Positions 1-31,100 of a stretch of DNA of 64,000 bases are shown piece after piece (position 1 is the stretch's first letter; every line of letters starts with the position of its first letter). This DNA comes from Taeniopygia guttata. Its lineage: Eukaryota; Chordata; Aves; Passeriformes; Estrildidae. The notes under the pieces were generated by a model. That model saw only the letters and a program-made list of their open reading frames with translations. It was not told the DNA's origin and did not search any database. Location of the stretch: the NCBI RefSeq assembly GCF_048771995.1, contig NC_133030.1:55150001-55214000 (forward strand). Reading direction: 5' to 3'. The position numbers and the translations under genes were made by a program.

Positions 1-32
1 CACTAAGCACTCACGTGAGATGTTTTATTTAG

Positions 33-18389
<18,357 letters not shown>

Positions 18390-21300
18390 GGTTTGGGACA
18401 GAAGCTAGCTAATATTCCTGTGTGAATAAAGAAGCACTGAGACCTTCAAAGCTTTGGTTCCTCATCCTTGTCTATAGGAACACCTAGTTTGTAGATGTTG
18501 TTGGTTTTTTTCCAATGGACTGCTGTTTTTACGTTTTAAATAGGGACAATTTTAAACACAGCATTAATGAGTGTTTTCTTCTAAGGGAAAACTATAGATA
18601 CATATTGCTCATTGCACTGCCCCCATTCATGCTACTTACATATAAATTTCTTTAACAGATCTGACGGTTACAGCAGCCAAAAAAAAAAAAAAAAGAGTAA
18701 AAGAACAAACACATTCAATGTGTACCAAAATGCAACGGTGTTGGAAAATATAAGCAAACTATGTGGCAGTAAATACATACAGTGCTGGAATGAGAAATAG
18801 ATAAATTTATGTGTGTTACTATAGAAATTCCAGTTCAGCAATCTGTAGTGGTGGGGTTTGCCCTTGCACCACTGATTCTTGTAATGGTAGCCTTGGCTAG
18901 CAAAACAGCACTTAGACATGACTGACTTAACCACTAGACTGAGCTATTAAATCTTACAGAAGTGATGGCTGGGGGTAAGTTACATTTAGAATTAATAGCA
19001 ACACCTGTGACCATAACTTCTGATATTGTAAATCTTAGGACACAATAGTCAACGGATATAGGATGGTTTGTTTACATCAGGAGAAATGGAAAAAACCTAT
19101 ACTTTGTGTGATTGAAGAATACTCAAGTTTTGGACTGCTACTGTCCCAGAGCAGCTGCTGCTGCTTTCAGGGGAGCGTCGAGCCTCAGGTTGACTTTCTC
19201 GCTTGTCCACTGGAATTCACAGTCCCATTCTCTGTTTGCTGAAAGTGCCCAACACTTCCTTACGCTGATCCCAAATCCTGCCTTTTCCCACACCAGCTGG
19301 TGAGAGCAGAAGCAGGCGCTGCAGGCTGGGATGTCACTGCGGAGTGGCTGCTCTGCAAGGACCACTCAGTGCTGAGGGCCCTCGTGGGAACACTCGATGG
19401 CTGTAAGTGACCTGTGTGACCACAGATCCACCTTACAGGTTAATGTATACATGCTGTCTGTGTACAGGACTGCTGCTGGAACAAAGGATGGATGGATGTA
19501 TGTTTTAAGGATTTTACAGACATTAGGATTTCCTTCTGCTTTTCTGTAAAGCTTGTAATTTGTTCATCTTTTGTAAAAATTCCTATTTGTGTGAAGTTGG
19601 ATGAGAAAGTAAAAAAAACAAGCAGTGTGTGTAGAAATGTATGTGGTCATAGTTGTGAGTTGGAAAATGTTGAACAAAATTTACTTTGGGAAAAGCTGGA
19701 AAATTCATTCAAAGTCAGCACTAACTGAAGAAAGTAAAATATAGGAACATAGGCAAGTTTTAGTATTTGAACAGGCTGTGAAAAGTAAGTAGAATTAGTA
19801 CTTAGTAGGAGTTTTTGACTGGGTTTGCACCTGGTTTTAAGTTGGTTACAGTAACTGATGCAGAAGTTGTCTGTGTAATGCACTTAACAATGTTTACCAG
19901 GAGGTACCTTCTGAGCATCTCTGCAAAGGAAGCTGTGCGTGGTGCACCTGCTCTAGAGACAGTGTAGGAATGGTGAGAGATGATGCTGCTAATAATTTTG
20001 TAGAAATTTTAGCACATAGTGCAATTCATTAATGAACTCGAGCAGGAACAGGTTGTTGCTCGGTTATCTTAACAATAGATACTCATATAATGTTGACTCT
20101 TGAGTTTTAATCTTTTTATTAAGAGCTTTTTATATTAAAAAAAATATGTAATATATATACTTCTTTTTTCCCCCCTAAAGTAAAACGTGCTCTGTGCCCC
20201 TGCTGGCTAACTGGGCTCTCTGCACAAAGGCAGATTGAGCTGGATTTGCTGAAAGAACCGTCTCAGGTGCCAGGCCAGGGGTGCCCATGTGCAGCCCCCA
20301 CCCCACTTGGAGTCTGGCTTCCAAAAAATACCCACAGAACTACTCAGACACAAAACTGTTTTGGTAGTAAGGAATTTACTTAGACTGAAGGATGTGATTC
20401 CCACATTCATCTTTCAGCTTTGAAGCAGAATGATTTTTTGTAACTCCTCAAACCCCCAACCCTGTGTAAATAAGCAATAAATTATGTAACCATGCCAAAT
20501 GACAATGTACAGTATGTTTCAAAGTGCAGGACTGTGGTATGGTGATGGTGATAGTGAGGGAATTTTCCTGGTCAAGATCTTGCTGGTGGTGGCATTACTA
20601 ATACTGTGCTTCTGAATGTTTTAATCCTTTATATAATATTTTAAAACATGATGGAAGGTTAAGTTGTTGAGCTAATGCATATTAAACAACTTTAAAATTT
20701 AAGCAGTTCATTTCTTTTTTCTGAGAAGAAACAAATTTCAAGACTTCTTTAACCCATAAATCCTTGAGAATAGTAGCCAAGTCCTTATTGTTAGAAGCCA
20801 CTGAGCTGTTAGAAGTTTGAGAACTTCTAAAAAACAAAAAACAAATTAAAGTCAGCACTCCCTGTTTTTGAAGCTTGGATTAGTTACTGTCAGGACATGG
20901 TTTATATATATTTCAGATGGGCTTCTCAGTTCACTTTTACACAGATTTTCTTTCTGGATTTTCTTTTGTAAGGTTGTAGTTACAGCTAAGTCTGCATAAA
21001 GAATATATCCAGAATATCCACTTGTATAATTCTGGGATGTCTTCAGCACCAAACGACATCAACAACTCTTCATGAAACACAAAACTGTTAAAGCCCTTCA
21101 AAATGGACAGATACCTTGTTAGGAAAACTGCAACCTTGGTAGTGCAGTTGTGGTTTTAATCTGGCATTTTTGTCCTTGACTAAAATTTTAAGGGTGAACT
21201 TGAATAAAAACGTAACAAGGGTTCCATGTTAGGCCTCAGATTCTCCCACAAGCAGTGGTGAGTCTGGGAGTACAGCAGGATGTGGGATGAATTGTACATG

Positions 21301-22350
21301 GAATTGTTACTGATAGAAAGGTGCCTGCTGCCCTTCTGTCTCTGGCTGTGTGCTATATTAGTAATATTCGGTCTTGAGTTTAGATCTTACTAAATAGTCT
21401 TGTAAAATGTAATTGTTTCATTATTTGCTCCTCTTCTGGAGGAGTAACTGACCTGTTGTTGTGGTGTGTCTGCACTTACACAATGCAAAAATGGCCAGTT
21501 ACTTACAGTTTGTACTTTTTCTTACAGTAAATGACACCTTCATCCCCCAAGTGCTCCTGAATCCTAGTAAATTAAAATGGTTTTGAGCTTGAGAAGTATT
21601 TGTACTTAAATTGTATAATCTGAAACAGAGATTTCGCAAATGGTGTGGTTCTGTTGTAAATATCTGGTAAAAGGTGTGTGCAGTGCTGCATTGACAGTTG
21701 TGTTTACAGTAGTTGATGATAGTTGGTTTTTGTTACGTAGGTCATGCGTTGTGTGTGAAGGCTGCTAAGAGAGTGGCATTTTTGGCCATGTTAGTTTGTA
21801 CTGAGAGAATAAATGTTCACAGATGTGATGCTGACAAGTTTAGTTTCATTGTCATCAATTTACAGAAGTGCACAGGGGTGTGTGTGTAAATATTTAGAAT
21901 TGAGGAGTGTCTCAAACATCTACATTGGATTATATTTTTCCCCTAAAACCATTCCCAATTGTGCCAGTACACTGAATAGTTAAGGTCAGTTGTTAAAAAA
22001 CCTGAAACAACAAAGCAAAAAGCCAAACAGAGTGTGGGGGTCTGGTAGAGGTCCAGAGGCCCATGCTGGGGGGTGCTTGTGCTCACAGTGAAGTTGCAAC
22101 ACTTCCTTGGTTACATCTGCTTGTAAATGAGAAATATTTAGGGAACCATAGTTTCTCAAGTGTCATTTAACATTTATTTTCCAAGTGTAGAAGAATATTT
22201 AAGTAGTCTTGCGGGTTAAAGACTTAATGCATTCTAGACTGTAAATCTTCTTTGTAAAAACTACTTCCATTTTTTTTTCTTGTATAGAATACAAATCTCA
22301 GTTGTGAAACCCAAAGATGAATAAAGCTCTATAAAGGAAAGGTTCTTAAA
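18390..22350 (+). other. KLC1: KLC1 3' UTR with tandem poly(A) signals
   Basis: AATAAA hexamers on the plus strand occur at 18425-18430, 20476-20481, 21808-21813 and 22320-22325. No ORF here looks real. The 22320 signal is followed by a GT-rich stretch near 22404, making it a good distal site. Which sites are used is inference; the longest choice gives a 3.9-kb UTR. Confidence 0.5.
22320..22325 (+). terminator. Candidate distal KLC1 poly(A) signal
   Basis: AATAAA. A minus-strand hexamer (TTTATT on plus) follows at 22356-22361, so convergent 3' ends may meet here. Confidence 0.45.
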
Positions 22351-22361
22351 TTGCATTTATT

Positions 22362-24940
22362 AAAACTTATGCACATTTCAACACTTTTGACACAAGGCTT
22401 CAGTAGAGAGGTGCTGTGTTGTGTTCCTGGGAGGGTTTGCAGCCCCAAAGCTGCCCTTGGGTCACATGGACATCCTGGGCTGGGCTTGGTGGGACTGAGG
22501 GATGGGCAGGAATGGAGTGATGCAGTGTTGGCTGTGAGCCTCAGTGGGGCTCAGCTGCATTTGAGATTTCAGGGTTTGTGTGTGCTCAGGAGCCAGGAGA
22601 CAAACTGTAATGTACTCTGACTCAGCTGGAGAGAAATAACCAACAAACCAAGGGGGTAATGACAGAACACTTGAGCAGGCAAAATGTTACTTCTGTCTGT
22701 TGGTAAAAGTGTTTTTCACCAGGTAAACTAGAGCTTTGATTGCAGACCCATCTGTGACTTTTAACACTTCGGGGCCGTTCCAGCAAGCAGTTGCAAGTTG
22801 CAGAAAAGAGTGGTCAAAATATTACAGACTGAGCCTTTGGAGGTGCCACACTGTTCTGGACATGGCTCACAGTGAGGCAAACTCCTGGGATTGCAGCCCA
22901 GCATTTGATGAGGCTCTTCTGTAAATGAATATCCAGGTAGGGTTTGATGACTCCCATTAATCAGCTACATCTCTGTGGCTGCTTTTCCCAGTCAGCACAA
23001 TAGGATGAGCATTGCTTGGCTGCAGTTCCAGCCCAGATACACAGGGCAGGAAGAGAAGAGAACTGGAGTGTTACCTGTGCTGCATTAGTTGATCTTTACT
23101 GAAGTTGTTAAGGAGGAGGCACAGAGGGTAAGGGTTTGGAGGAGGAGGTGGCCCTGCCTCTGAGCTGTGGCATTCTCACTTTTTCCTTTGAGTACACAAA
23201 GGCTTCTAAGCTTCATGGTTGGGTTTATTGAAAGAAGCTGTGAGGTCATTTCCAAATACAGAGAATTAAGACATTTTAGGAAAATGGTTTAGACACAACT
23301 TGTGCTATTTGCACAAGGGCCCCTGAGACATCTGAAAGGGTTGCAGGAGGCACTGAAAGCAACTCATCCTTTCTGCTTGCTTATGGTCTCCTTCCTTTAG
23401 CTTCAAGCTGTGCCTGTTCTACTCTGGATCTTCCCCAGGCAGTCACAGGGGAAGAGTCACAGGGACTCTTTTCCTTAAGCCATACTCAGTTGTCCGATGA
23501 GAAATCTTCTGCCACAGTTCAGGCTGAGGCAGTTTACAGCCAGACAAAACTTTCCCTTTCAGCTACCCAGCTGCATGCTTCCACATGGGAACATGGATGA
23601 ACGTCCTGAAGGAGTGTGACTGGGGAAAGGCAGAGGAGGCAGCTGTTTCACAAACACAGGGTTCCTGGCCAAAAGAGACCTGAGCAGTGTCACTCCACAC
23701 GAACACGTGGAGTTCTTGTCGGGGCCAGCAGCAGGAGGAGGGGAAACAGGAGAGCTTGATGAGAGTGTGATACAAGTGAGCATCACTCACTGAGGAGAGC
23801 AGGCACCCACAGAACAGGGGCCTCTGGACAGTGTCACTTCACCTGGCTAGCGCTCACATGGAACAGAGCAAGGGAAAAATTCAGCCATAGGAAGAGTGGA
23901 TGTCATGGCAGTGGTCTGAGGACAGCAGAAAAATGTGACAAATCGCAAAAAGATGGGAAGAAAACTCATGTGAAGCTGTAACTGAACAAGTCACCTCAGA
24001 AGAGCAATAGCATCTGAAAGATTAAAAGAGCTGAAGGTGCCCTTCAGCTGAGAGCCCAGCAGCAGGGACACAGGACAAGAGAGGCAGCAATCCAGAAGCC
24101 CATGAAGAATGCTGATCCAGCAAAACAGCAAGCAGGGCAGAGCATCAGGAAGAACACAGAGGCCTTGCCCTGAGGCTACACAGCCTCAGCAATGGGCAAA
24201 GAGAACAAGGGGATGGGGGATGTGGTTTGCTGTCCTTCAAATAAAAGAGACTAAAGAGGGCTTTGCTCTGAAGGGAAGGGACTAGAAAGCAGGAAAAGAG
24301 TGGAAATGAACCATAAACAATTTTTAAGAGTGCTATGAAGCTAGATACACTCATCTAGTACAAAGGCAGTGCAATTTTAATTCTTACAGTAAGATGGTAA
24401 AACAAAGTACCTTTATTGGATTATTTTCTTTAAAATCTTAATAGCAAATGGTTTTAAAATAGGACAGCTGCTTTGTGACAAGAAATAGCTAGCCTTGTAT
24501 TAGCAGCATGAGACCCAGCACCACCAGCAGGCAACATAAACTGGCTGAATTTCAAGTCCTGTTGGGTCTGGAAACAGAGGGTACAAAACTACAGTAAATG
24601 CTGTTTCAGGATGAGCATGCTATTGAAATAAAATTAGACATGAGGTCTCCCTCCCCATCATGGGAATTACTAAATCCCACTCCACTGTGCAGCCTTCCAC
24701 TGCCCACAGCTTCCTTTTCCTTCAGAACCTTCAGGACACTCATCTGACAAGGAAAAGCTGAATATCCAAGTGCAAAAAATCATCTTTCACAATGCAAACA
24801 AGGCTAAATGTAGCCATACCATTGTTCGTTTACTTCACCATCAATTCCTCCCATCCAGGAAGAATTGCATTTCACTGGTCATTCTTCCTGAAGCAGTCCT
24901 GGTACATTTTTGGAGCAGGACACTTTACTATGCTAAAGTG
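22362..24940 (-). other. XRCC3 3' UTR or intergenic sequence
   Basis: No gene recognised. A minus-strand poly(A) hexamer at 24412-24417, 524 nt past the XRCC3 stop, is the most likely XRCC3 end; the alternative at 22356-22361 would give a 2.6-kb UTR. The stretch 23400-24350 is less AT-rich than its surroundings but has no coding or repeat identity I can name. Confidence 0.45.
24412..24417 (-). terminator. Candidate XRCC3 poly(A) signal
   Basis: AATAAA on the minus strand, about 0.5 kb after the stop codon. Confidence 0.5.
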
Positions 24941-25163
24941 TTACTTTGTTCCTTTTACACCTTCCAACTGTACTGTATAGTAGCAAAAGGATGGAGGGAG
25001 ATGAGGAGCAAAAACAACACTTAAAGTCCTCGTGCTTCCAGCGCAGTGTGATGCTGCTCCAGGGGAGTGTCCAGGCAGGGAGACCCGCCTGACCATCAGT
25101 CTCATCAGCAGCTGATTGGACCAGGTTATTCCAAGTGCTGGAGTGACTCTGCTACCCACTACC
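24941..25163 (-). CDS. XRCC3: XRCC3 last coding exon
   Basis: Acceptor tttcag. Encodes [39 protein letters not shown] and EGVKGTK, then TAA at 24941-24943. Corresponds to human SPALGITWANQLL and APHLPPS. Confidence 0.95.
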
Positions 25164-28100
25164 CTGAAAGGGAAGTGTGACACATTTCTGCATGCATGAT
25201 TTCATATGAAATACCTTCTCTTGTAACAAAACTGCACTAGAAGGCATTTATTGTTTCTCACATATATTGAAATCTATGCGGCTTTGAAGACAGAGGTGGC
25301 AGGGGTTACTCACAAAACTTAGGTTCTCCCTGTGGCAAGGAAACAGCTGGAGGAGAAGTGCTTCTGTAGAGTACAGCTGTCATTCTTTCAAGTACAGCTA
25401 GGGGGAATACCTACCTCCAACTGCACAGGCCTCTCTTGCAACAGGAAAACCACAAGAGAAAATAGTTGAACTTTTAATATTAGAAGTGTGTTGGCCTTGG
25501 ATTCCATTTGCAAGTATATTTAGAAGTTTTGGGTAAACAGAACACTGCATATATGTGACTTTCAACTCAAGGTTTAGACCAATTTTTTTTCTGGAAAAGG
25601 TGCAATTTCTCCAGTAAAAGAAATACAATATAACCAGGCAAAAATGATAATTGAACCTTATCCTTGTTCTGTGTCAGTTCCAGAATCTGAAGGACACAGT
25701 GAACTTCTCACAGACACCCATTTATGTAGCACCCAACTTCTGCAGTAAATCAAGGTTATAGTTAGGATTCAAAGCACAAATATATACATTTGAATCCTGT
25801 TAATATCTTGGTGTCAGAAGATACTATTTTGGGTGTTTTCTTAGCTCACTAACAAAGCCAGCTGCTAGGGTTTGGTTGCTATATTCTATAAGCAGACAGA
25901 AGGTGCATGCAGTTACATCAAACACAAGACAAGATGCAAAAATACTCTCGTGTCAGCAGATACTCAAGCCATTAACCCCAGGGAATTTTTCCTGCTAACT
26001 TGTGATTAGGAATTACGATGTAAATGTAGAGGACAGTTTCTTCCCCTTCAGTGCACCAGCTAGTGCTGATCTCCAGCAAATCCAGCATTGCTGGTAAATG
26101 CCCCAGTGCTCCTCACATGATCTTGTAGTTTACCCTGGAGTGATAAAGATAAGAGTGGTTCAGATTGCTGTGTTTGACATTGTCACTGTGCGGGTGACTC
26201 ACCTCCAACTGCACTGAGCAGCTTCCGACTCACTCACCGCATCCGTCACCTGAAGCACAAAAACAGGTTTGCAGCTGACCTGGGGTTCTCGGTTTGTATT
26301 CAGCAAGCAGGAGGGCAGGGAGGGGAACCAAGGCAAGAAAATCCAAATTATCAGAGCATATATTAAGTCAAGTTAGAAAACATCCTTTTAAGACCAACTA
26401 AAATGGATTTGGGAATCACAAGCTGAGTTTAAAGTGTTAGAACTACTTAGCAAACTGCAGCTTACATTAATTAAACTACTACTAGATGCCTTATTTGTTA
26501 AAAAATAAACCCAAACCACAAACAAACCCCCCACATTGACAAAACTGTCCCAGTGCTGTAGCTGGAGATAGAAAGTACAAAAGCCCAGATCTCCCAAAAG
26601 TGCCCTGTTCTCAATGATTTCACTACCTTTGGAGTTTCTCAGTGGCCTTCCTGCACAGTGACTTACCCCTTCCCAAGGCCACATTGGAATGTGAATGCTT
26701 CACCTCTGGCATTCAGATTCTCCTTCAATTTGTGAGTGGACTAAGAGCAGTGTCTTGCCTTGTTTTCTCAAAAAAATACTCTTTGTGACCAGTATCATTG
26801 TGGCCTTGTTTTGGTGCAGCCCAAGTCAGTGCATGCACTTTAGTGCTTCAGTAATCTCAGCAGTTGCACAGAAGTGCTGAGTTCCACAGAAATGCAGCAA
26901 AGTCCCTGGTGCTTCACAGTCTCCAGGAATATAACTGCCTGCAGAGCTCCCAGAGCAATCCTCCTGACCATGGCATTTGAAGCCAGTGATAAGAAAGAAC
27001 TCTGTTACTTTGCTTTGATGCTCTGTGCAGTTGCTATACATACCTATTTCTGTTAGCTTTAATGGACAACTTTTGAGAACATTAACAACCTACAAAAGCT
27101 TAAATAAAAAACTTTGAGTGGTTAACATTTATTAAAGTACAGCAGTTTAAGGAAGCTTCAGTTTCCATCAGTCAGTAATAGTCATCTGATGTGATGGTGG
27201 TAAATACATACACCACCATGAAATCTGCATTTACACGGACTGTTCCATCACCCTCCAGCCATTTATTAAACAGTCCCTACAGAATAAGAAGCAATGAGAT
27301 ACCATACCTGGTTAATGCACACGATGGGAGTCCTGAACCTGGTGCTCAAGCTGTGCAGCTGTGCCCCAAAGGTCTGCAGGTAGCGAGCCTTGAGAGCAGC
27401 CTCGGCAGGGCCGAACTCGCTGCGGAACAGGGCGGCCATGGAGTCGATGACCACGAGGCGCACCATGCCCCGAGCCAGCAGCAGGGACAGCCTCCTCGTG
27501 ATGCACTGCTGGAAGGTGTCCTGCCACACACACAGGGACAGTGACAAAGGGCAGAGGACACTGCTGGGACATAAGAGACTGAACTACAGCAGTCACTGCT
27601 GCAGCACGAGCTCAGGGAGTTTCGAATCATGAAGGCAGCTGGTGGATCTCTAAGTCTCACCAGTAACCACATCTGGTGGTTTTACTGAGGAATAGATGGA
27701 ACAGACAAAACTGCAACCTGCATTTATCTGCAGCTCTGACTTCACTGATACTTTTAAATCTCAAGGGTGTAATACTACACTCCTAAACTGTTCCATTTTC
27801 ATAGAGTTATATAATGTTAAGGGGTTGGAATGGACCTTCAAAATCATCCAGTCCCAACCCCACACCATAGGCAGGGACACCTCCCACCACACCAGGCTGC
27901 TCAGAGCCACATCCAGCCTGACCTTAAACACTGTCAGGGATGGGGCATCCACAGTTCCTCTGAGAAACCTCTTCCAGTATCTCAGCACCATCACAGTAAA
28001 GAATTTCTTCCTAGTATCTACATTTCCCCTCTTTCAGTTTGTACCCTTGCCCTGTCTACATGGCCTGACAGACAGTCCCTTCTCCAACTTCCCTGCAGAC

Positions 28101-31100
28101 ACTAGAAGGCTCCTATGAGGTACCCACACAACCTTTTCTTCTCCAGGCTGAACAGCTCCAGCTATCTCAGCCTGCCTGGGGAAGCAGTGATCCTCACTGA
28201 AACACTCAGGACATGAGACTATCATTAAGTGTTCCAAACCAGTTACAAACTCTGCTGCTCTTCCACTAATGACCCCCCTTAACAGTAAAATACTGCCTCA
28301 AGTCCACATGGATCAAGAGTCTTAGAAACATTCTTTGTGCTACTACTTACCAGGTCTGCTGCCTGCTCAACAAAAATGCTGTTTCCAAATCTGATCTTCT
28401 GTATGATTTCAGCTGGAACATCTGCACGCAGCTTATGCTGTTGATCTATGAGCTGCTGCAAACGTTTGCTTGGGAACACATCTTCTGTACAAATGTAGAC
28501 AGCTCCTGTAGCCAAGGAAACCACAGGGCTCTTACACATGCAGTTTTCTTAACAGCACACAAATTACACCACACACTCTGCATTTAAAAGCTACACATAT
28601 AGACCTGGAAATTCATGTTTGTTTGGTTATTTTGCAACCACGTTAAATCAGTGATGAACAAAAACCCCACTTCTGTGACTTTCCTGCAGTTGCCTGGTCC
28701 TTTCTTCAGCACCAGCTGGGACAACTGGATTTTGTACTCTCTGCTGGGTGATACTCAGTGTGCACAGCTGTGGAGCACCTGATCACCTGCCCTTGGGGAT
28801 CAGGAGCATGGGGATCACCATTTATCCACCCCACAGAGTGACACTGCACAGTCTGCCTGCTTCACACAGCACTGTGAATTTCATGCTAAAAAACCTGTGC
28901 TAACTTGTGCTGAGACAACAGCTCCTAAGTAAAACATTCTGGCCGTGCTTACCATGCTTACTTAAGCTGGCTGCTTTTTGCACAATGTTGCTTTAATGGT
29001 AAAAGACAGGGATTTCTCTGCCATGAATTCTGGGCTCACAGGTCTGCTTTCTGAAAACCAGACCTGCCTTAAGCAGGATGTCACTTGTCCTCTCCTTGGT
29101 TTACTTAAAAAGGGTGGAATGTCCATTTATTCAGATTTCATAGTCACTGGGGTTCTTCCAGATGCATATTTGCATTTCTAGACAGATTGATGCTCCATTG
29201 ATTAAATAATTGTATTTTAATCCAGAGTTACTGCAACATTCAGGACACTGAAAACAGTCACAGGGCCAACAACACCCATACAGAAATCATCAATTTCATC
29301 AAATCTGTTATTCAGGCCAATAAATGTGTTATGCTGGTTGTTGACAAAAAAGATACCACCAAAAATCAACCAAACAGGAATGAAACCCACTAAAACCCCT
29401 CTGTTGTAAATGCAGGCAAACCTCATGGGAAGAGATGAGGATGTCTGATTCAATTCAGAAGGCTGAATGATTTTCTTTATTATAATTATGCTAAAATACA
29501 TTAATATACTATATAAAGGAAGATACTAAAAACTACAAAACCTACTTATTCTAACTATATCTCTAACTCACAACTCATGACCCTGTTCTCCAGAGTCCAG
29601 ACACAGGTGGATTGGATTGGCCACCAGACTCAAACAATCTCATCAAAATCCAATCAAGCAATCACCCCAGGTAAACAATTCTCCAAGCACGTTCCAAGCA
29701 CGTTCCACATGAGAAAAACAAGGAGCAGAAATAGAAATTGTTTTCTCTTTCTGTCTCTCTGTGCACGTCTATGAAAAATCCTGAGAGAGAGAGAAATGTG
29801 CTGCCACACCCTCAACCTCAAAAAGAACAAATTTTGATTCCTATTATTATAATCTGCCATCAAAAAAAACAGGTTGTTACCAAGAATCAGTAGCAAACAT
29901 TATTTTCTAATTCAGAATTCCAATATAGATATTAATTTGTCCCATTATATTCACATATTACTTATGAATATGGGCATATAAAATAAATTCAGCCAACACA
30001 AGTGAACACAACTGACATTCCTACAACAGCAGAAAGATATCCTGGAGGCAAAGGAGGCCTTTGTTTACTTTCAGGATTTCTTTGCTGCCAACCTCCACGC
30101 ACTGAGAATTACAAACAAGACTAGCACTAAATTGAATGAAGTAACTGTTTAAAGAAATGTATTTCAACATCACTTATGAGAAGGGAAGTTGCTAATGAGT
30201 AAAAAAATACAATGCACCATAATTTTAAATCAGTAGCAAAATCTTCCACAGGTAGTGCAGAGTTCTGTGAGAGTTTCTAAGCATTGCTGTTCTCTTCAAG
30301 TTTCCTAAAGGCTAAAACTCCTCACATTTAACCTAAGCTTTAATTGCTGTATTTCTCATGGGAGGCTCAACACAAGAGTGCCAGTAGGGTGCTGGGCACC
30401 TTCCTCTGTACCTCTGTTCCTTGGTTTCAACACAAACAGGAAGAAATGACGGAGCATGGATAAAAATGTATTGGTATTCAAACTATGTGCATAGTTTGAA
30501 TACAGCACACAAAGGAACAGAACAAAATATAATTGCTTCTGCTCTGATTAATGGCATCATAGAATGTAAACCATGGGCTACTCACAGCCCTTCTGAGCCC
30601 TTTAAGCAAGATCTTAATTTGTACAGTCCATGATTTTTCCACGTGGGTGGATATAGTTCAAGAAATTAGTAAGTTTCCCCAGAAGAAGGAGCCACTGAGC
30701 TGCCAGATAAAGCCAGTGCTGTGTGGAAGGAGCAGCAAGGTCACAGGCAAAACACACCTAAGGCAGACTACCAGAATTCTCAGAAGTGACACAGGTTTCC
30801 TCCCTTTCTACAGCAGCAATAATAAAAAAAGAAAAAAAAGGAATTAGATTAATATGACAGAAGGGTAAAAAAACATACTCAAATCAAAGAATAAACCTGT
30901 ATACTTTGGTAAAGCCAGGAAAACCACAGGTACAAAATGTTATTACTTTTCTTCAATTACATTTCCATCTATTTTACTCTGTAAATCAGTACAATTATTG
31001 TTATCAAAACAAATAATCTTTGAAATTTGAAATCCTTAGCTAGGGAATACATTCCATGTACCCAAGATGTTTGTAGAAAGTTACCTGCTGAGCTGTTCTG

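Noticed and set aside
23400-24350. GC-richer, purine-rich stretch past the XRCC3 stop, suspected as an unknown repeat or RNA gene
   Set aside because: No internal repeat, terminal structure or hairpin that I could demonstrate; treated as UTR or intergenic sequence.
27277-27307. A 31-nt intron joining XRCC3 INQ to the 34-codon frame
   Set aside because: Far below the minimum size of vertebrate introns, although the phases fit. Only a skip from the 28351 donor remains plausible.
27696-28118. 140-codon plus-strand frame
   Set aside because: It is the antisense shadow of the CR1 fragment.
29217-29501. 94-codon minus-strand frame with a hydrophobic stretch
   Set aside because: It starts inside the fossil LTR and continues into intron sequence. 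The later part looks mildly coding, but there is no family match or splice evidence.
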